NCBI GenBank assembly: GCA_020201525.1
Contig: JAIVGO010000097.1
Span: 1-42,056 of the forward strand
Reading direction: 5' to 3'
DNA from: Actinomycetota bacterium
GTDB taxonomy: Bacteria > Actinomycetota > AC-67
DNA length: 42,056 nt
A model generated the notes under the pieces. It saw only the letters and a program-made list of their open reading frames with translations, was not told the DNA's origin and searched no databases. The position numbers were made by a program, and so were the translations under genes. This document shows, piece after piece, positions 32,928-40,414 of this stretch; positions within the stretch are counted from its first letter, which is position 1, and every line of letters begins with the position of its first letter.

Positions 32928-33937
32928 CAGTTCGCCTCATCGTGTAGCACGCGCTGCATCGCCCGCGTGCGCCCGTCCTGCTCGGCCCCGGGGGCCAGGT
33001 AGTGGCGCCGCGTGACCTTGGGCCCGATCTGCCCCAGCGCCGCCGCGACGTGCTCGACCGACACGGCGCCGGCGGAGATCGTCGCCTGGGTGCCGCGCAG
33101 GCCGTGCGGGCAGACCTCGGGCACCTTGGCGACCGCGCACAGCCGGCGCACGTGGTACGCGACCCAGTGCCGATCGCGCCCCCCGAACAGCAGCTCGTCG
33201 CCGCGGCGCCCGGCGGCGAGCGCGGCGAGCGGGGCGCGCAGCACCCGGGGCACCTCGAGCGCGCGGTCGCCCGCAGGCGTCTTGGCGCGCTCGATCCAGA
33301 GCACCCGGGCTCGGTCGTCCACGTCGCGCACCGCCCGGCCCGCGATCTCGCCGGCGCGCATCCCCATCAGCAGGGCCATCGCCGCGGCGAGCCCGGCCTC
33401 GCTCTTCTCCGCCAGGGCGACGGCCGCGTACCGGCGCGCCTCGTCGATCCGCAACTTCTTCTTGCCGCGCCGGCGCGGGCCGGTCGGGACCAGGCCCGCG
33501 AACGGGTCGCCGCCGGCGAGCCAGCCCTGCCCCCGGCACCACGCCGCGAACCGCCGCGCGGTGCCGAGCTCGCCGAACTGGGTGTCGGGGCCGACGTCCG
33601 CGCAGCGCGCCTTCCACAGCTCGCGGCCGAGCTCGGGCGTGAGAGCGCTGAGCGGCCGATCGGGGCCGTCGGTCTGCAGCAGCCCCGCGAGGCGGTAGCC
33701 GATCGTCACGACCGACCGGAGCCCCCGCGCCCGGCAGTGCTCGACGTAGGCGTCAACGGTGCTGGCGATCGTGCGGCCCTCGATCTGGGCGCGGGCGATG
33801 CCGAGTGCCGTGATCGCCTCGGCCTCTGTCGCAAAGCTCGGAGAGCTTCGCTCACCGTCTGCTCGATCGATCGTGATCCGCCATCGGTTGCCGTGGGGGT
33901 AGGGTCCATTGACTCGCTCCTGTTTCTTCCGTCGCAC
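32927..33937 (-). CDS. int: Tyrosine integrase
   Basis: Protein of 336 residues, start GTG 33937 with GGAG about 8 bases upstream. The N-terminal 60 residues include an AP2-like segment WRITIDRADGERSSPSF, followed by a core-binding domain (about 60-150). The catalytic domain has Arg194 (MRAGEIAG), a Lys near 219, His278-x-x-Arg281 (CPHGLRGTQATI) and nucleophile Tyr313 (RRHYL). The second His before Tyr is Gln303 (LGQIGP) instead of the usual His. It should integrate and excise the phage at the tRNA-Leu site next door. The stop overlaps the following gene. Confidence 0.9.
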   Translation of the reverse strand: MRRKKQERVNGPYPHGNRWRITIDRADGERSSPSFATEAEAITALGIARAQIEGRTIASTVDAYVEHCRARGLRSVVTIGYRLAGLLQTDGPDRPLSALTPELGRELWKARCADVGPDTQFGELGTARRFAAWCRGQGWLAGGDPFAGLVPTGPRRRGKKKLRIDEARRYAAVALAEKSEAGLAAAMALLMGMRAGEIAGRAVRDVDDRARVLWIERAKTPAGDRALEVPRVLRAPLAALAAGRRGDELLFGGRDRHWVAYHVRRLCAVAKVPEVCPHGLRGTQATISAGAVSVEHVAAALGQIGPKVTRRHYLAPGAEQDGRTRAMQRVLHDEAN

Positions 33938-34056
33938 GTGGGTATCTCCTGACCCAGCGCGCCGATTCCGTTCGGAGACGGTCCTCCGGAGCGGAGAGCG
34001 CGTGCAAACTCGGCGGCGAGCGCCCGGATGTCGTCGGGATGCAGGCGCACGATCAC
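33706..34056 (-). CDS. Excisionase-like short ORF overlapping the integrase start (doubtful)
   Basis: A 116-codon frame from ATG 34056, coupled to the previous stop (ATGA). Its first 22 residues, MIVRLHPDDIRALAAEFARAL, match the start of small phage DNA-binding proteins that precede integrases and often act as excisionases. The usual helix-turn-helix is missing. The last two thirds overlap the integrase in another frame and look like a shadow (Ser/Arg/Pro-rich). Probably only the first 40 residues are meaningful, as a decayed excisionase, or a frameshift joins it to another frame. Confidence 0.35.
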   Translation of the reverse strand: MIVRLHPDDIRALAAEFARALRSGGPSPNGIGALGQEIPTCDGRNRSESMDPTPTATDGGSRSIEQTVSEALRALRQRPRRSRHSASPAPRSRAARSPAPLTPTSSTAGRGGSGRS

Positions 34057-34190
34057 GGGACGCCCTCGCCTGCCTGCCTGGCGCGCTCCTTGCGCAGCTG
34101 CGGCGTCATCACCCGGCGCGTCTGCGTCTTCCGATCGTCAAGGATCGGCGGGATCATCGCGCCGCTGAACAGGATCGGGCGCTCCTTCAC
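34053..34190 (-). CDS. Truncated ASCH-type phage protein
   Basis: Protein of only 45 residues, start GTG 34190 in a GTGA overlap. MKERPILFSGAMIPPILDD followed by RKTQTRRVMTPQ is the nearly invariant N-terminus of the phage ASCH-domain family, whose members are usually over 150 residues. Here the frame ends 33 residues after the motif begins to fade. ASCH domains are thought to bind RNA or nucleotides. Either this is a remnant of the domain or a free-standing motif peptide; both ends are still coupled to neighbours, suggesting that it is translated. Confidence 0.65.
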   Translation of the reverse strand: MKERPILFSGAMIPPILDDRKTQTRRVMTPQLRKERARQAGEGVP

Positions 34191-34354
34191 CGCGACCTCC
34201 GCAGCGGCCAGGGCAGCAGGTCGAGCACCACCTCGCCGGCGAGCACCGCCACCGTCCACCAGCCGAGCCAGCGGATCAGCGCGGCCAAGATCGCCGCGCC
34301 CGCGATCACCGAGACCACGCCGCGCGCGATGGCCGTGAGCTGGTCGTGGTTCAC
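34187..34354 (-). CDS. Small two-helix membrane protein
   Basis: Protein of 55 residues, start GTG 34354 (GTGA). Two hydrophobic segments at about 8-27 (AIARGVVSVIAGAAILAAL) and 29-46 (WLGWWTVAVLAGEVVLDL) are split by an Arg-Trp turn, and the end is basic. No family is recognised. A membrane role in the infected cell is likely. Confidence 0.6.
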   Translation of the reverse strand: MNHDQLTAIARGVVSVIAGAAILAALIRWLGWWTVAVLAGEVVLDLLPWPLRRSR

Positions 34355-34605
34355 CACGCGTTGCCCCGGATCGCGCAGCTGTGGCGCTGCATCGAGATCG
34401 CGGTGTCGGTATCGACCATGATCCAGCACGGCTCGGTGGTCGACTCCGTGCGCTTCATTCGGTACTCGCACCGCTTGAGCCACATCCACAGGCAACCCGG
34501 CGTGTTGCTGGTGTGCTCCCATCCGTGCGAGCGCAGGTAGCGATGCTTCGCCTGCTCCAGTTCGTTCTTGGCGTCCTCGATGTCATTGCCAGATCGTTTG
34601 CGCAT
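34351..34605 (-). CDS. Conserved small phage protein
   Basis: Protein of 84 residues, start ATG 34605 in a TGATG overlap. The pattern KHRYLRSHGWEHTSNTPGCLWMW, slightly broken here by a cysteine, belongs to a short family scattered through many phages (a YLxxHGW...PGxxWxW signature). The C-terminal half has several cysteines and Met-Trp residues (TTEPCWIMV). Function unknown. Confidence 0.65.
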   Translation of the reverse strand: MRKRSGNDIEDAKNELEQAKHRYLRSHGWEHTSNTPGCLWMWLKRCEYRMKRTESTTEPCWIMVDTDTAISMQRHSCAIRGNAW

Positions 34606-34889
34606 CACCGCCTCCTCCCGGGCTCGCGCGGCGCGGCCGCGAGCGACAGGGCCATGTCCTGCTGCATCAGGTCCTCGAGCGCGGACTCGCAGATCTTGCA
34701 CCGGGCCAAGTGCTCGCGGAACGCCGCGGCGCGATCCGGCGCGAGCTCGCCGGACTGGAAGTCGACCAGGTCGCCGCACCGCAACTGCTCGACCAGAGCC
34801 TCGAGCTGGAGGATGCGACGGCGGGCCAACGCCCGACCGAGAGCGCCGGCGGTCGCCGCGGCGACCACGGCGGAGAGGATCGAGATCAT
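34605..34889 (-). CDS. Membrane-anchored zinc-finger (anti-sigma-like) protein
   Basis: Protein of 94 residues, start ATG 34889 (TGATG). One membrane segment at about 3-22 is followed by residues 38-75 with the zinc-binding anti-sigma pattern: Cys38, then LVDFQSGELAPDRAAAFREH with His60, Cys64 and Cys67 (HLARCKICESALEDL). Host ZAS-domain proteins hold an ECF sigma factor and let go on signal. Here the domain is on the phage side, between two unrelated small genes. It may bind a host sigma factor; no sigma gene is present in this window. Confidence 0.6.
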   Translation of the reverse strand: MISILSAVVAAATAGALGRALARRRILQLEALVEQLRCGDLVDFQSGELAPDRAAAFREHLARCKICESALEDLMQQDMALSLAAAPREPGRRR

Positions 34890-35056
34890 CAGCGCACCGC
34901 CTGTGCCGCGCGCATCTCGGCGATCCACTCGGTCGCGCGCTCGTCGGCGTCCCAGCGGTGCAGCCGGGCGGTGCGCACCTTGTCGCGGCCGCCGATGACC
35001 AGGCACCGGCCGACCCGCGGGTGGTGGTCGGAGCCGCACTTGCACGTGCGCGGCAT
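34889..35056 (-). CDS. Small cysteine/histidine protein
   Basis: Protein of 55 residues, start ATG 35056 (TGATG overlap). It starts MPRTCKCGSDHHPRVGRCL, giving CxC and HH, with another Cys at 18, possibly a zinc site, and continues as a basic helix to WIAEMRAAQ. No family is recognised. Supported by coupling at both ends. Confidence 0.55.
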   Translation of the reverse strand: MPRTCKCGSDHHPRVGRCLVIGGRDKVRTARLHRWDADERATEWIAEMRAAQAVR

Positions 35057-35307
35057 CAGGCCAGCTCCTCGATCCGCTGGATCACCTTGTCGATCTCGGT
35101 ACCCTCGGGCAGACCGCACGCCTCGGCGATCCGCGAGACCGCCAGGAGCAGGCCATCCCGGTCCGCGGTGACCTCGGCGAGCTGGCGGTGGAGTTCGGCG
35201 ATCGTCGCGGTGTCGTCCGGCGGGATCGACGTGCCGCTCGGCGGGGTGACGCAGCGCGGGTGGCGATGTTGGGCGAACGGCGCTGGCGCGAGGTAGCTTC
35301 GGGTCAT
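35056..35307 (-). CDS. Small coiled-coil protein
   Basis: Protein of 83 residues, start ATG 35307 (ATGA overlap). After a Pro-rich start (APAPFAQHRHPRCVTPPSG) the sequence TATIAELHRQLAEVTADRD and EIDKVIQRIEELA make two short amphipathic helices that could form a coiled coil. No known family. Confidence 0.55.
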   Translation of the reverse strand: MTRSYLAPAPFAQHRHPRCVTPPSGTSIPPDDTATIAELHRQLAEVTADRDGLLLAVSRIAEACGLPEGTEIDKVIQRIEELA

Positions 35308-35519
35308 GGCCGCACATGCTCCAGCCGCTCGCGCGTGCGCCACGCGAACCCAGGCGGCTCCCTCCACCAGGGGCCCTCGGTGCGCACACCGTCCGGCGCC
35401 TCGTGGCGCTCGCAACCCTTGCCCTCGAGCGGGTCCGCGCCGCCGTTGCAGATCCAGCCCGGGAACGCGGCCGGGCGCATCGGCGCACCGCAGCAGTACG
35501 GCGGGTTGTCGCCCTTCAT
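35304..35519 (-). CDS. Small zinc-ribbon-like protein
   Basis: Protein of 71 residues. Start ATG 35519 is chosen because it overlaps the preceding stop (ATGA); an ATG seven codons upstream exists. CCGAPM near residue 9 and WICNGG then GKGCER make a two-CXX...C site like a small zinc ribbon, in a protein full of Trp, Pro and Gly. No family name. Confidence 0.6.
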   Translation of the reverse strand: MKGDNPPYCCGAPMRPAAFPGWICNGGADPLEGKGCERHEAPDGVRTEGPWWREPPGFAWRTRERLEHVRP

Positions 35520-35919
35520 GACCGCGGCCTCGCGATCCATGCCTCCACGAGATCCTCGCTGCCCCAGCAGACATCCGGCAGCTGGGTGCGCACGTACGCG
35601 ACGATCGCGGGCATCGCCAGCAGCGACTCCGGATCGGCGCGTTTGAACGCGTCGAACAGGTCGCCGCTCAGCACGGCCTGCAGGAAGCTGCCCGTGCGGA
35701 TCCCGGCATCGGCGTAGCGGTCGAGCCCGGCACGGATCGCCGGCGGGATGCGCTCGGGCGCGTCGATCGCGGGCAGGCGATCGATCTCCTCGATGAAGAG
35801 CCTGGCGGCCTGCGCCTGCGTGGCGCAGACATGCGCTCCGGCCTCACCGACCTCGGCGCGGACGCGTTCAGCCTCGTCGATAAGCCCCTGCGCGAACGTG
35901 CGCAGCCCTCCCGCGTCGG

Positions 35920-35923
<4 letters not shown>
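35516..35923 (-). CDS. Conserved phage protein (CWGS family)
   Basis: Protein of 135 residues, start GTG 35923 (GTGA). Its C-terminal 70 residues (IPPAIRAGLDRYADAGIRTG, then SFLQAVLSGDLFDAFKRADP, then DVCWGSEDLVEAW) match a widespread phage family found in early operons. Function unknown. The N-terminus is an amphipathic helix AQGLIDEAERVRAEVGEA. Confidence 0.75.
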
Positions 35924-36779
<856 letters not shown>

Positions 36780-36783
<4 letters not shown>

Positions 36784-36968
36784 CGGTGCGCCTCCTTGTA
36801 GAACAGCGTGATCGTCAGGCAGTGGAACTCGCTGTCGCTGGACTGCGTGACCACCTTGTCGACGACCTCGACGGGGTTCGCGCGCAGCCAGGCGGTGATC
36901 TGGTCGCCCATCTGACGACGGTCCAAATGCTTCGTCTCCGAGAACACCTTGACTCCAGTGAATTGCAT
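36780..36968 (-). CDS. Small early protein after the structured RNA gap
   Basis: Protein of 62 residues from ATG 36968, with AAGGGTGG upstream. Upstream in-frame codons run through the tRNA-like element and are probably not translated. A beta-strand start MQFTGVKVFSETKHLDRRQ is followed by a helix AWLRANPVEVVDKVV and the strand FHCLTITLFYK, an alpha/beta mix like small dimeric phage proteins. Function unknown. Confidence 0.65.
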
Positions 36969-36992
36969 GTTGTCCACCCTTGTTGTTGTCCC

Positions 36993-37094
36993 TGGTCCCT
37001 CGGGCCGGACTCGAACCGGCGTTTCCGTACTATGAATTGCGACCACATTCCTGGAGGGGCCGCACGGTGTGTCTGCCATCCACACTGCCGAGGG
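36993..37094 (-). tRNA. tRNA-like element with encoded CCA (noncanonical)
   Basis: Read on the minus strand, 37094-37088 CCCTCGG pairs with CCGAGGG near 36997-37003 as a 7-bp acceptor stem, followed by A and CCA (36995-36993). A perfect T arm GCCGG-TTCGAGT-CCGGC and a D arm GTGT...ACAC with the TGGCAGAC string usual in tRNA-Leu are present. The middle does not give a 5-bp anticodon stem with a 7-nt loop: TGCGGCC/GGTCGCA form a 7-bp stem with a 13-nt loop. At 102 nt it is longer than normal. It may be a decayed tRNA-Leu, a tRNA mimic, or an old attachment site. Confidence 0.45.
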
Positions 37095-37097
37095 AGA

Positions 37098-37198
37098 CAC
37101 CGACGCTGATTCGTCGGTGCTGGCGTCGACGGGTCTCCCCGTCCCGGAGCCGCCCGGTTGCCGCGCGTTGAGCGTTGGAGACATCCTCCGCGCGGCAA
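37098..37198 (-). ncRNA. Three tandem hairpins in the early-operon gap
   Basis: Directly after the exonuclease stop, three perfect stems follow each other on the minus strand: CGCGCGGCAA/TTGCCGCGCG arms of 10 bp (37158-37167 with 37189-37198), GACGGG/CCCGTC of 6 bp (37128-37133 with 37138-37143), and CACCGACG/CGTCGGTG of 8 bp with a 6-nt loop (37098-37105 with 37112-37119). The tRNA-like element starts four bases further on. No gene fits here. It could be a terminator cluster or one structured RNA. Confidence 0.55.
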
Positions 37199-37202
37199 AG
37201 CG

Positions 37203-38096
37203 TCAGTCGCGACTGCCCTCCTTCCCGGCATCCTCGACCCATTCCGGATCCGCGATCGCCGGCCCGAGGTCGTGCAGGATCTCGAGCGGCTCGATGCCGG
37301 TCGAGTACCCGCCCCACAGGTTCGTGGCCTCGTAGATCTGCAGCCGCTCCAGCCATGCGAGCCGCAGCTTGTCGCCCTGCTCCAGCGTCGTCGGCGTGAG
37401 CTCGTAGACCTGGACCACGTACGGCGGCACGTTCTCGACCGCCACGATGTACACCTCGCGCGGCGCCCGGCCGCCGTTCTCGTGCTTGATCGCCGCGCGC
37501 TGGTCGGCGAGCTGCGCGTGGTAGCCCATGTTCGCGGCGTCGCGCACGAACCGCCACGGCGCGGCACACCTGGTGGTCTTGAGCTCGACTAGGTGGTCGG
37601 CGCGGCGCGCGTCGGGCGTCGACTGCCGGGCCCGGCCGAGCTCGGACCAGACGATGGAGCGCTCGTACACCATGCCGGGCCCGAACAGCAGGCGTGCGGC
37701 GACCGGATGGCCGTGTAGCGCGTCGCGGATCCGCTGCGCGTGGTCGTGCTCGGCGATGGTCAGCATCGCCTTGCCGGCGTGCTTGACCTGGAACTCCTTC
37801 CACACGTCGCCCGAGCGCGGGGCGATCTTCTTCGGGTTCTTCTTCGCCGGCTGGTTCCAGACAGCGATCGGCTTGTCGAAGGTGACCGCGTGCGCGCCCG
37901 TGCCGAGCCGGCGCGCCAGCGTGTCGGCGCCGTCGCCCTGGAACGCGTGGAGGCAGAGCGCGCCGCACGCGCCGGCCGCCTTCAGGTGGTGAAAGCGCGC
38001 CGGCAGCGTGCGCGGGTCGACCACCTTGCGGCGCGGGGCGTCGAGGTCGGGCTCCTCGTCATCGAAGGGCGAGGTGTCGTCGGCGTCCAGCATCAT
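37203..38096 (-). CDS. PD-(D/E)XK exonuclease (RecE/lambda exonuclease-type)
   Basis: Protein of 297 residues from ATG 38096 (the next codon is also ATG; 4-base overlap with the previous gene). The nuclease core shows Glu145 and Glu152 in ERSIVWSE, Asp162 in TPDARRADHL, then VELKTT (Glu171, Lys173) and a helix ANMGYHAQLADQ with the Tyr-His-Ala-Gln motif of phage PD-(D/E)XK exonucleases. It should degrade one strand of double-stranded DNA for recombination. The protein encoded just before it may be the single-strand binding or annealing partner. The N-terminal 130 residues are basic and probably bind DNA. Confidence 0.85.
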   Translation of the reverse strand: MMLDADDTSPFDDEEPDLDAPRRKVVDPRTLPARFHHLKAAGACGALCLHAFQGDGADTLARRLGTGAHAVTFDKPIAVWNQPAKKNPKKIAPRSGDVWKEFQVKHAGKAMLTIAEHDHAQRIRDALHGHPVAARLLFGPGMVYERSIVWSELGRARQSTPDARRADHLVELKTTRCAAPWRFVRDAANMGYHAQLADQRAAIKHENGGRAPREVYIVAVENVPPYVVQVYELTPTTLEQGDKLRLAWLERLQIYEATNLWGGYSTGIEPLEILHDLGPAIADPEWVEDAGKEGSRD

Positions 38097-38572
38097 CGGG
38101 TTCCTTCCTGCGCCTCGCGGCGCGCGATCTCGGCCAGCTCCTCGGCGTCGGGCCCGCCGCCGGTCTCGGTCGGGCGCGATCCGTTCGTGGCCCTGCGCGG
38201 GCGCTCGGGGGCGATCCGAATGACGTCCATGTCCTCGAGCTTCTCCGTCGTCGGGTCGCGCATTCGCCCGTGGACCACCACGAGCGTGATCCAGCCGCGC
38301 CAGTCGCCCCAGTGATCGGAGCCGCAGATCTTGGTGAGCTCCTTGGCCATCGTGGCATTGAGGCCGAGCTTCTTGCTCTTGCCGCGGAACGCGATATAGA
38401 GCGTATCCTTGGCGCCGCCGGGGTTCTTGATGCGGCACTTCCCGCTGTCGACGATCTCGACATCGAGGGTGGTGCCCGGTCCGCCGAGGTCCTCGGCATA
38501 GAGGTACTCGGGGTCCATCCGCTTGATCACGGTCCTCCAGTGGGGTTTGCGGTCGGGCTTGCGGTCAGCCAT
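38093..38572 (-). CDS. Conserved phage recombination-associated protein
   Basis: Protein of 159 residues, start ATG 38572. It follows the phage family pattern MDPEYLYAEDLGG, then TLDVEIVDSGKCRI, then LYIAFRGKSKKLGLNATMAK and WRGWITLVVVHG, ending DMDVIRIAPERP. The family is often next to phage exonuclease genes and may bind single-stranded DNA, like an SSB or annealing protein, but this is not proven. It is coupled to the exonuclease by an ATGA overlap. The C-terminus is acidic, as in SSB-like proteins. Confidence 0.7.
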   Translation of the reverse strand: MADRKPDRKPHWRTVIKRMDPEYLYAEDLGGPGTTLDVEIVDSGKCRIKNPGGAKDTLYIAFRGKSKKLGLNATMAKELTKICGSDHWGDWRGWITLVVVHGRMRDPTTEKLEDMDVIRIAPERPRRATNGSRPTETGGGPDAEELAEIARREAQEGTR

Positions 38573-38855
38573 GGGTGTGCTCCTCGTCGAAGGCGCTAAC
38601 GTCGACCAGCTCGACATCGGGCGCCGCGACGACCGGCAGCTGCGCCCGCCGGTGCTCGTCCATCCGCAGCACGACGCCCGCGCGCATCGGCTGCATGACC
38701 GAACGCAGGTCGGCACGGTTGCGGCGCGCCGCGCGCGCGAGCTGTCCGGTGGTGGCCGGCGGCAGCGCGCGGGCCCGGCGCAACTTGGTGACAGCGATCG
38801 CCACGACGACGACCGCGCCGCCGAACAGCGCCCCGGCGAGGAAGATGATGATCAT
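38565..38855 (-). CDS. Small membrane-anchored protein
   Basis: Protein of 96 residues from ATG 38855 (ATGA overlap with the previous stop). One N-terminal membrane segment at about 2-22 (IIIFLAGALFGGAVVVVAIA) is followed by a basic, helical cytoplasmic part (KLRRARALPPATTGQLARAA) and an acidic end. No known family. Confidence 0.6.
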   Translation of the reverse strand: MIIIFLAGALFGGAVVVVAIAVTKLRRARALPPATTGQLARAARRNRADLRSVMQPMRAGVVLRMDEHRRAQLPVVAAPDVELVDVSAFDEEHTHG

Positions 38856-39160
38856 GATGCGAGTCCTTGCGCGGGCCGGCCCGCCGCGATCTGCGCCACG
38901 GCGCGCGCGACGTCGCTGTCCCGGTTGGCGCGGTGGGTGCCGGGCGACCAGCTGATCGCGAGGACCTCGCGCAGGTTGTGCACGGCCCACCACCAGCCGC
39001 GGACCGACCGGCCATCTCGCTCGATCGATCCGGTCCAGCCCGTGACGTGGTGGCGGCCGCCGAGGATCGTGTAGAACTTCGCGCCGCCGTCCCACGTGCT
39101 GGCGACGGCGGCGTGGAGCTCATCGAGCGACGGGCGCGGGGTGTTGCTGGTGGTGGACAT
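38852..39160 (-). CDS. Small early phage protein
   Basis: Protein of 102 residues, start ATG 39160 with GGAG upstream. The sequence DELHAAVASTWDGGAKFYTI, then GWTGSIERDGRSVRGWWWAV and NLREVLAISWSPGTHRANRD does not match a family I know. Tryptophan-rich and probably a small beta domain. It starts just after the lipoprotein gene and is coupled to the next. Confidence 0.6.
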   Translation of the reverse strand: MSTTSNTPRPSLDELHAAVASTWDGGAKFYTILGGRHHVTGWTGSIERDGRSVRGWWWAVHNLREVLAISWSPGTHRANRDSDVARAVAQIAAGRPAQGLAS

Positions 39161-39175
39161 GGGGGCTCCGGCGGA

Positions 39176-39520
39176 CTACGGGCGTTGTCCTTTGATGCAC
39201 TTCTTCCTGAAGCACGGCACTGATGCGCCGCTGTCGTCCTCGCAGCATCCCGATGCGAAGGGATGTTGGATGCACGTCGATATCTCGACGGAGGTGTAAC
39301 CCGGGCAGTACGCCTGCTCGCCGCAGACGGACGTGCAGGCATCGTCAGAAAAGAACGGGTTGAGGGCGTCGCACGTGTAGATCCCGCCACAGAACTGGAA
39401 GTCGGGTTGTGGTGCCGGCGGCTTCGACTGCTCGACAGAGCCGACGCCCCCGGTCGGCGTCGAAAGGTCGACGGCGCATGCGGCCATGAACATCGCGAAC
39501 ATCAAAATCGTTGTCTTCAT
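39176..39520 (-). CDS. Small cysteine-rich lipoprotein
   Basis: Protein of 114 residues from ATG 39520 with AAGGAG upstream; an upstream start is ignored because the signal peptide begins here. MKTTILMFAMFMAAC is a signal peptide with Cys15 as the lipid site (MAAC, slightly unlike the usual LxxC). The mature part has ten cysteines (FCGGIYTC, ACTSVCGEQAYC, STCIQ, GCC, PCFRKKC), probably in disulphides in the periplasm. It lies inside the early operon, unlike the lipoproteins at the junction. It could block superinfection or alter the envelope. Confidence 0.75.
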   Translation of the reverse strand: MKTTILMFAMFMAACAVDLSTPTGGVGSVEQSKPPAPQPDFQFCGGIYTCDALNPFFSDDACTSVCGEQAYCPGYTSVEISTCIQHPFASGCCEDDSGASVPCFRKKCIKGQRP

Positions 39521-39602
39521 CGCAATCTCCTTCGGGCTGGGGCATGCCCTCGTCGGCCCCGGCAGTGGCGTGCTCCGACGCGCCACCGCGGAGGCGACGA
39601 GA

Positions 39603-39929
39603 TCAGAGCCAGCCGACGACCAGGGCGAGAACGGCGAACGCGACGCCCACGGCCATGCCGATCGCGATCGCGCAGAGGTAGGGCCGGTTGCGCGACCACC
39701 AGGACCGGCTCTGTTCGCCGGCGGCGATCCGGCGCGCGACCTCGGCTTCCCAGTGGAGCGGCGGCTCGTAGCGCGGGGCGTTGATCACCAGGAGGCCCGC
39801 CACCCAGGCATCGGTGCCGGGACCGGCCTCGATCGCCCGGACGAGGGTCTGCCGACGATAAGGGTCGAAGGTGCGCGCGAGCTCGATGCGGAGGAGCGCG
39901 AGCAGGCGGTCGTTCGAGAGCTCGGCCAC
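39603..39929 (-). CDS. Small early protein with C-terminal membrane segment
   Basis: Protein of 108 residues from GTG 39929. The N-terminal 40 residues are helical (AELSNDRLLALLRIELART, then FDPYRRQTLVRAIEAG). Residues 85-107 are a clear membrane helix (LCAIAIGMAVGVAFAVLALV) at the very end, so the protein is probably tail-anchored. No known family. The start is two bases after the previous gene. Confidence 0.65.
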   Translation of the reverse strand: MAELSNDRLLALLRIELARTFDPYRRQTLVRAIEAGPGTDAWVAGLLVINAPRYEPPLHWEAEVARRIAAGEQSRSWWSRNRPYLCAIAIGMAVGVAFAVLALVVGWL

Positions 39930-39931
39930 GG

Positions 39932-40369
39932 CTACGCGACCTTGGCCGGCACGAAGTCGGGCTGAGCGGCGAGGGTCGCGCGGAGCGCCGCGCGCGCGGC
40001 CACCGCGATCGCGATCCGCCCCTCGCACCGCTGGCGGTAAGTCACCAGCAGCAACGAGGTGAGCCGCGCGCTGTCGCTGTCCCACATCGGGAGGCGGATC
40101 GTCAGGCCGGCCGGGAGGCGCGTCGGGACCTCGCGCACGTGGTCGCGGAACAGCTGCTCGGCATGGGCGCCGAGACGGCTGGCGAGCGCGCGGAGGGCGG
40201 CGATCGGCGCGCGACGAACGCGGTCATCGCGGTCCAGCACGCGGCGTGCTGCGTCGAGCGTGCGCTCGACGTCGAGATAGGCGAGCGAGACGACGCCCCC
40301 GCGGGTCAGAAGTTCGAGCGTGGTCACGGCGAGCGTCGGCGCTCGCCCCGGGTTGAGGATGTTCTCCAT
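39932..40369 (-). CDS. First early protein, leaderless transcript likely
   Basis: Protein of 145 residues from ATG 40369, the first gene of the leftward early operon. A promoter -10 box ends eight bases upstream, so transcription would start at or near the first codon with no ribosome binding site. The sequence is mainly helical with many Arg and Leu residues (AARRVLDRDDRVRRAPIAAL). A block ARLTSLLLVTYRQRCEGRI lies near residue 105. No known family. As first gene it might be an anti-repressor or regulator. Confidence 0.65.
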   Translation of the reverse strand: MENILNPGRAPTLAVTTLELLTRGGVVSLAYLDVERTLDAARRVLDRDDRVRRAPIAALRALASRLGAHAEQLFRDHVREVPTRLPAGLTIRLPMWDSDSARLTSLLLVTYRQRCEGRIAIAVAARAALRATLAAQPDFVPAKVA

Positions 40370-40372
40370 GCA

Positions 40373-40387
40373 TTGAGTAGTAATCAA
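40373..40387. promoter_or_regulatory. Operator O3 (15 bp)
   Basis: TTGAGTAGTAATCAA: outer halves TTGA...TCAA match the other two operators, with a weaker inner part. It overlaps the -10 box of the early promoter and ends four bases from the start codon at 40369. Start-to-start distance to O2 is 42 bp, four helical turns. Confidence 0.55.
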
Positions 40388-40405
40388 CGCCGGTACATCG
40401 GTCAA
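40377..40405 (-). promoter_or_regulatory. Early leftward promoter
   Basis: On the minus strand, -35 TTGACC (40405-40400), a 17-bp spacer and -10 TACTAC (40382-40377). The expected start site falls at about 40370, next to the ATG at 40369. Operator O3 covers the -10 box and O2 lies just upstream of the -35 box, so repressor binding would block it. Confidence 0.55.
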
Positions 40406-40414
40406 GGTCGCATT

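Noticed and set aside
36980..37171. Small plus-strand frame in the non-coding gap
   Set aside because: It reads through the T arm of the tRNA-like element (GLEPAF-type product), a usual artefact of tRNA sequence.
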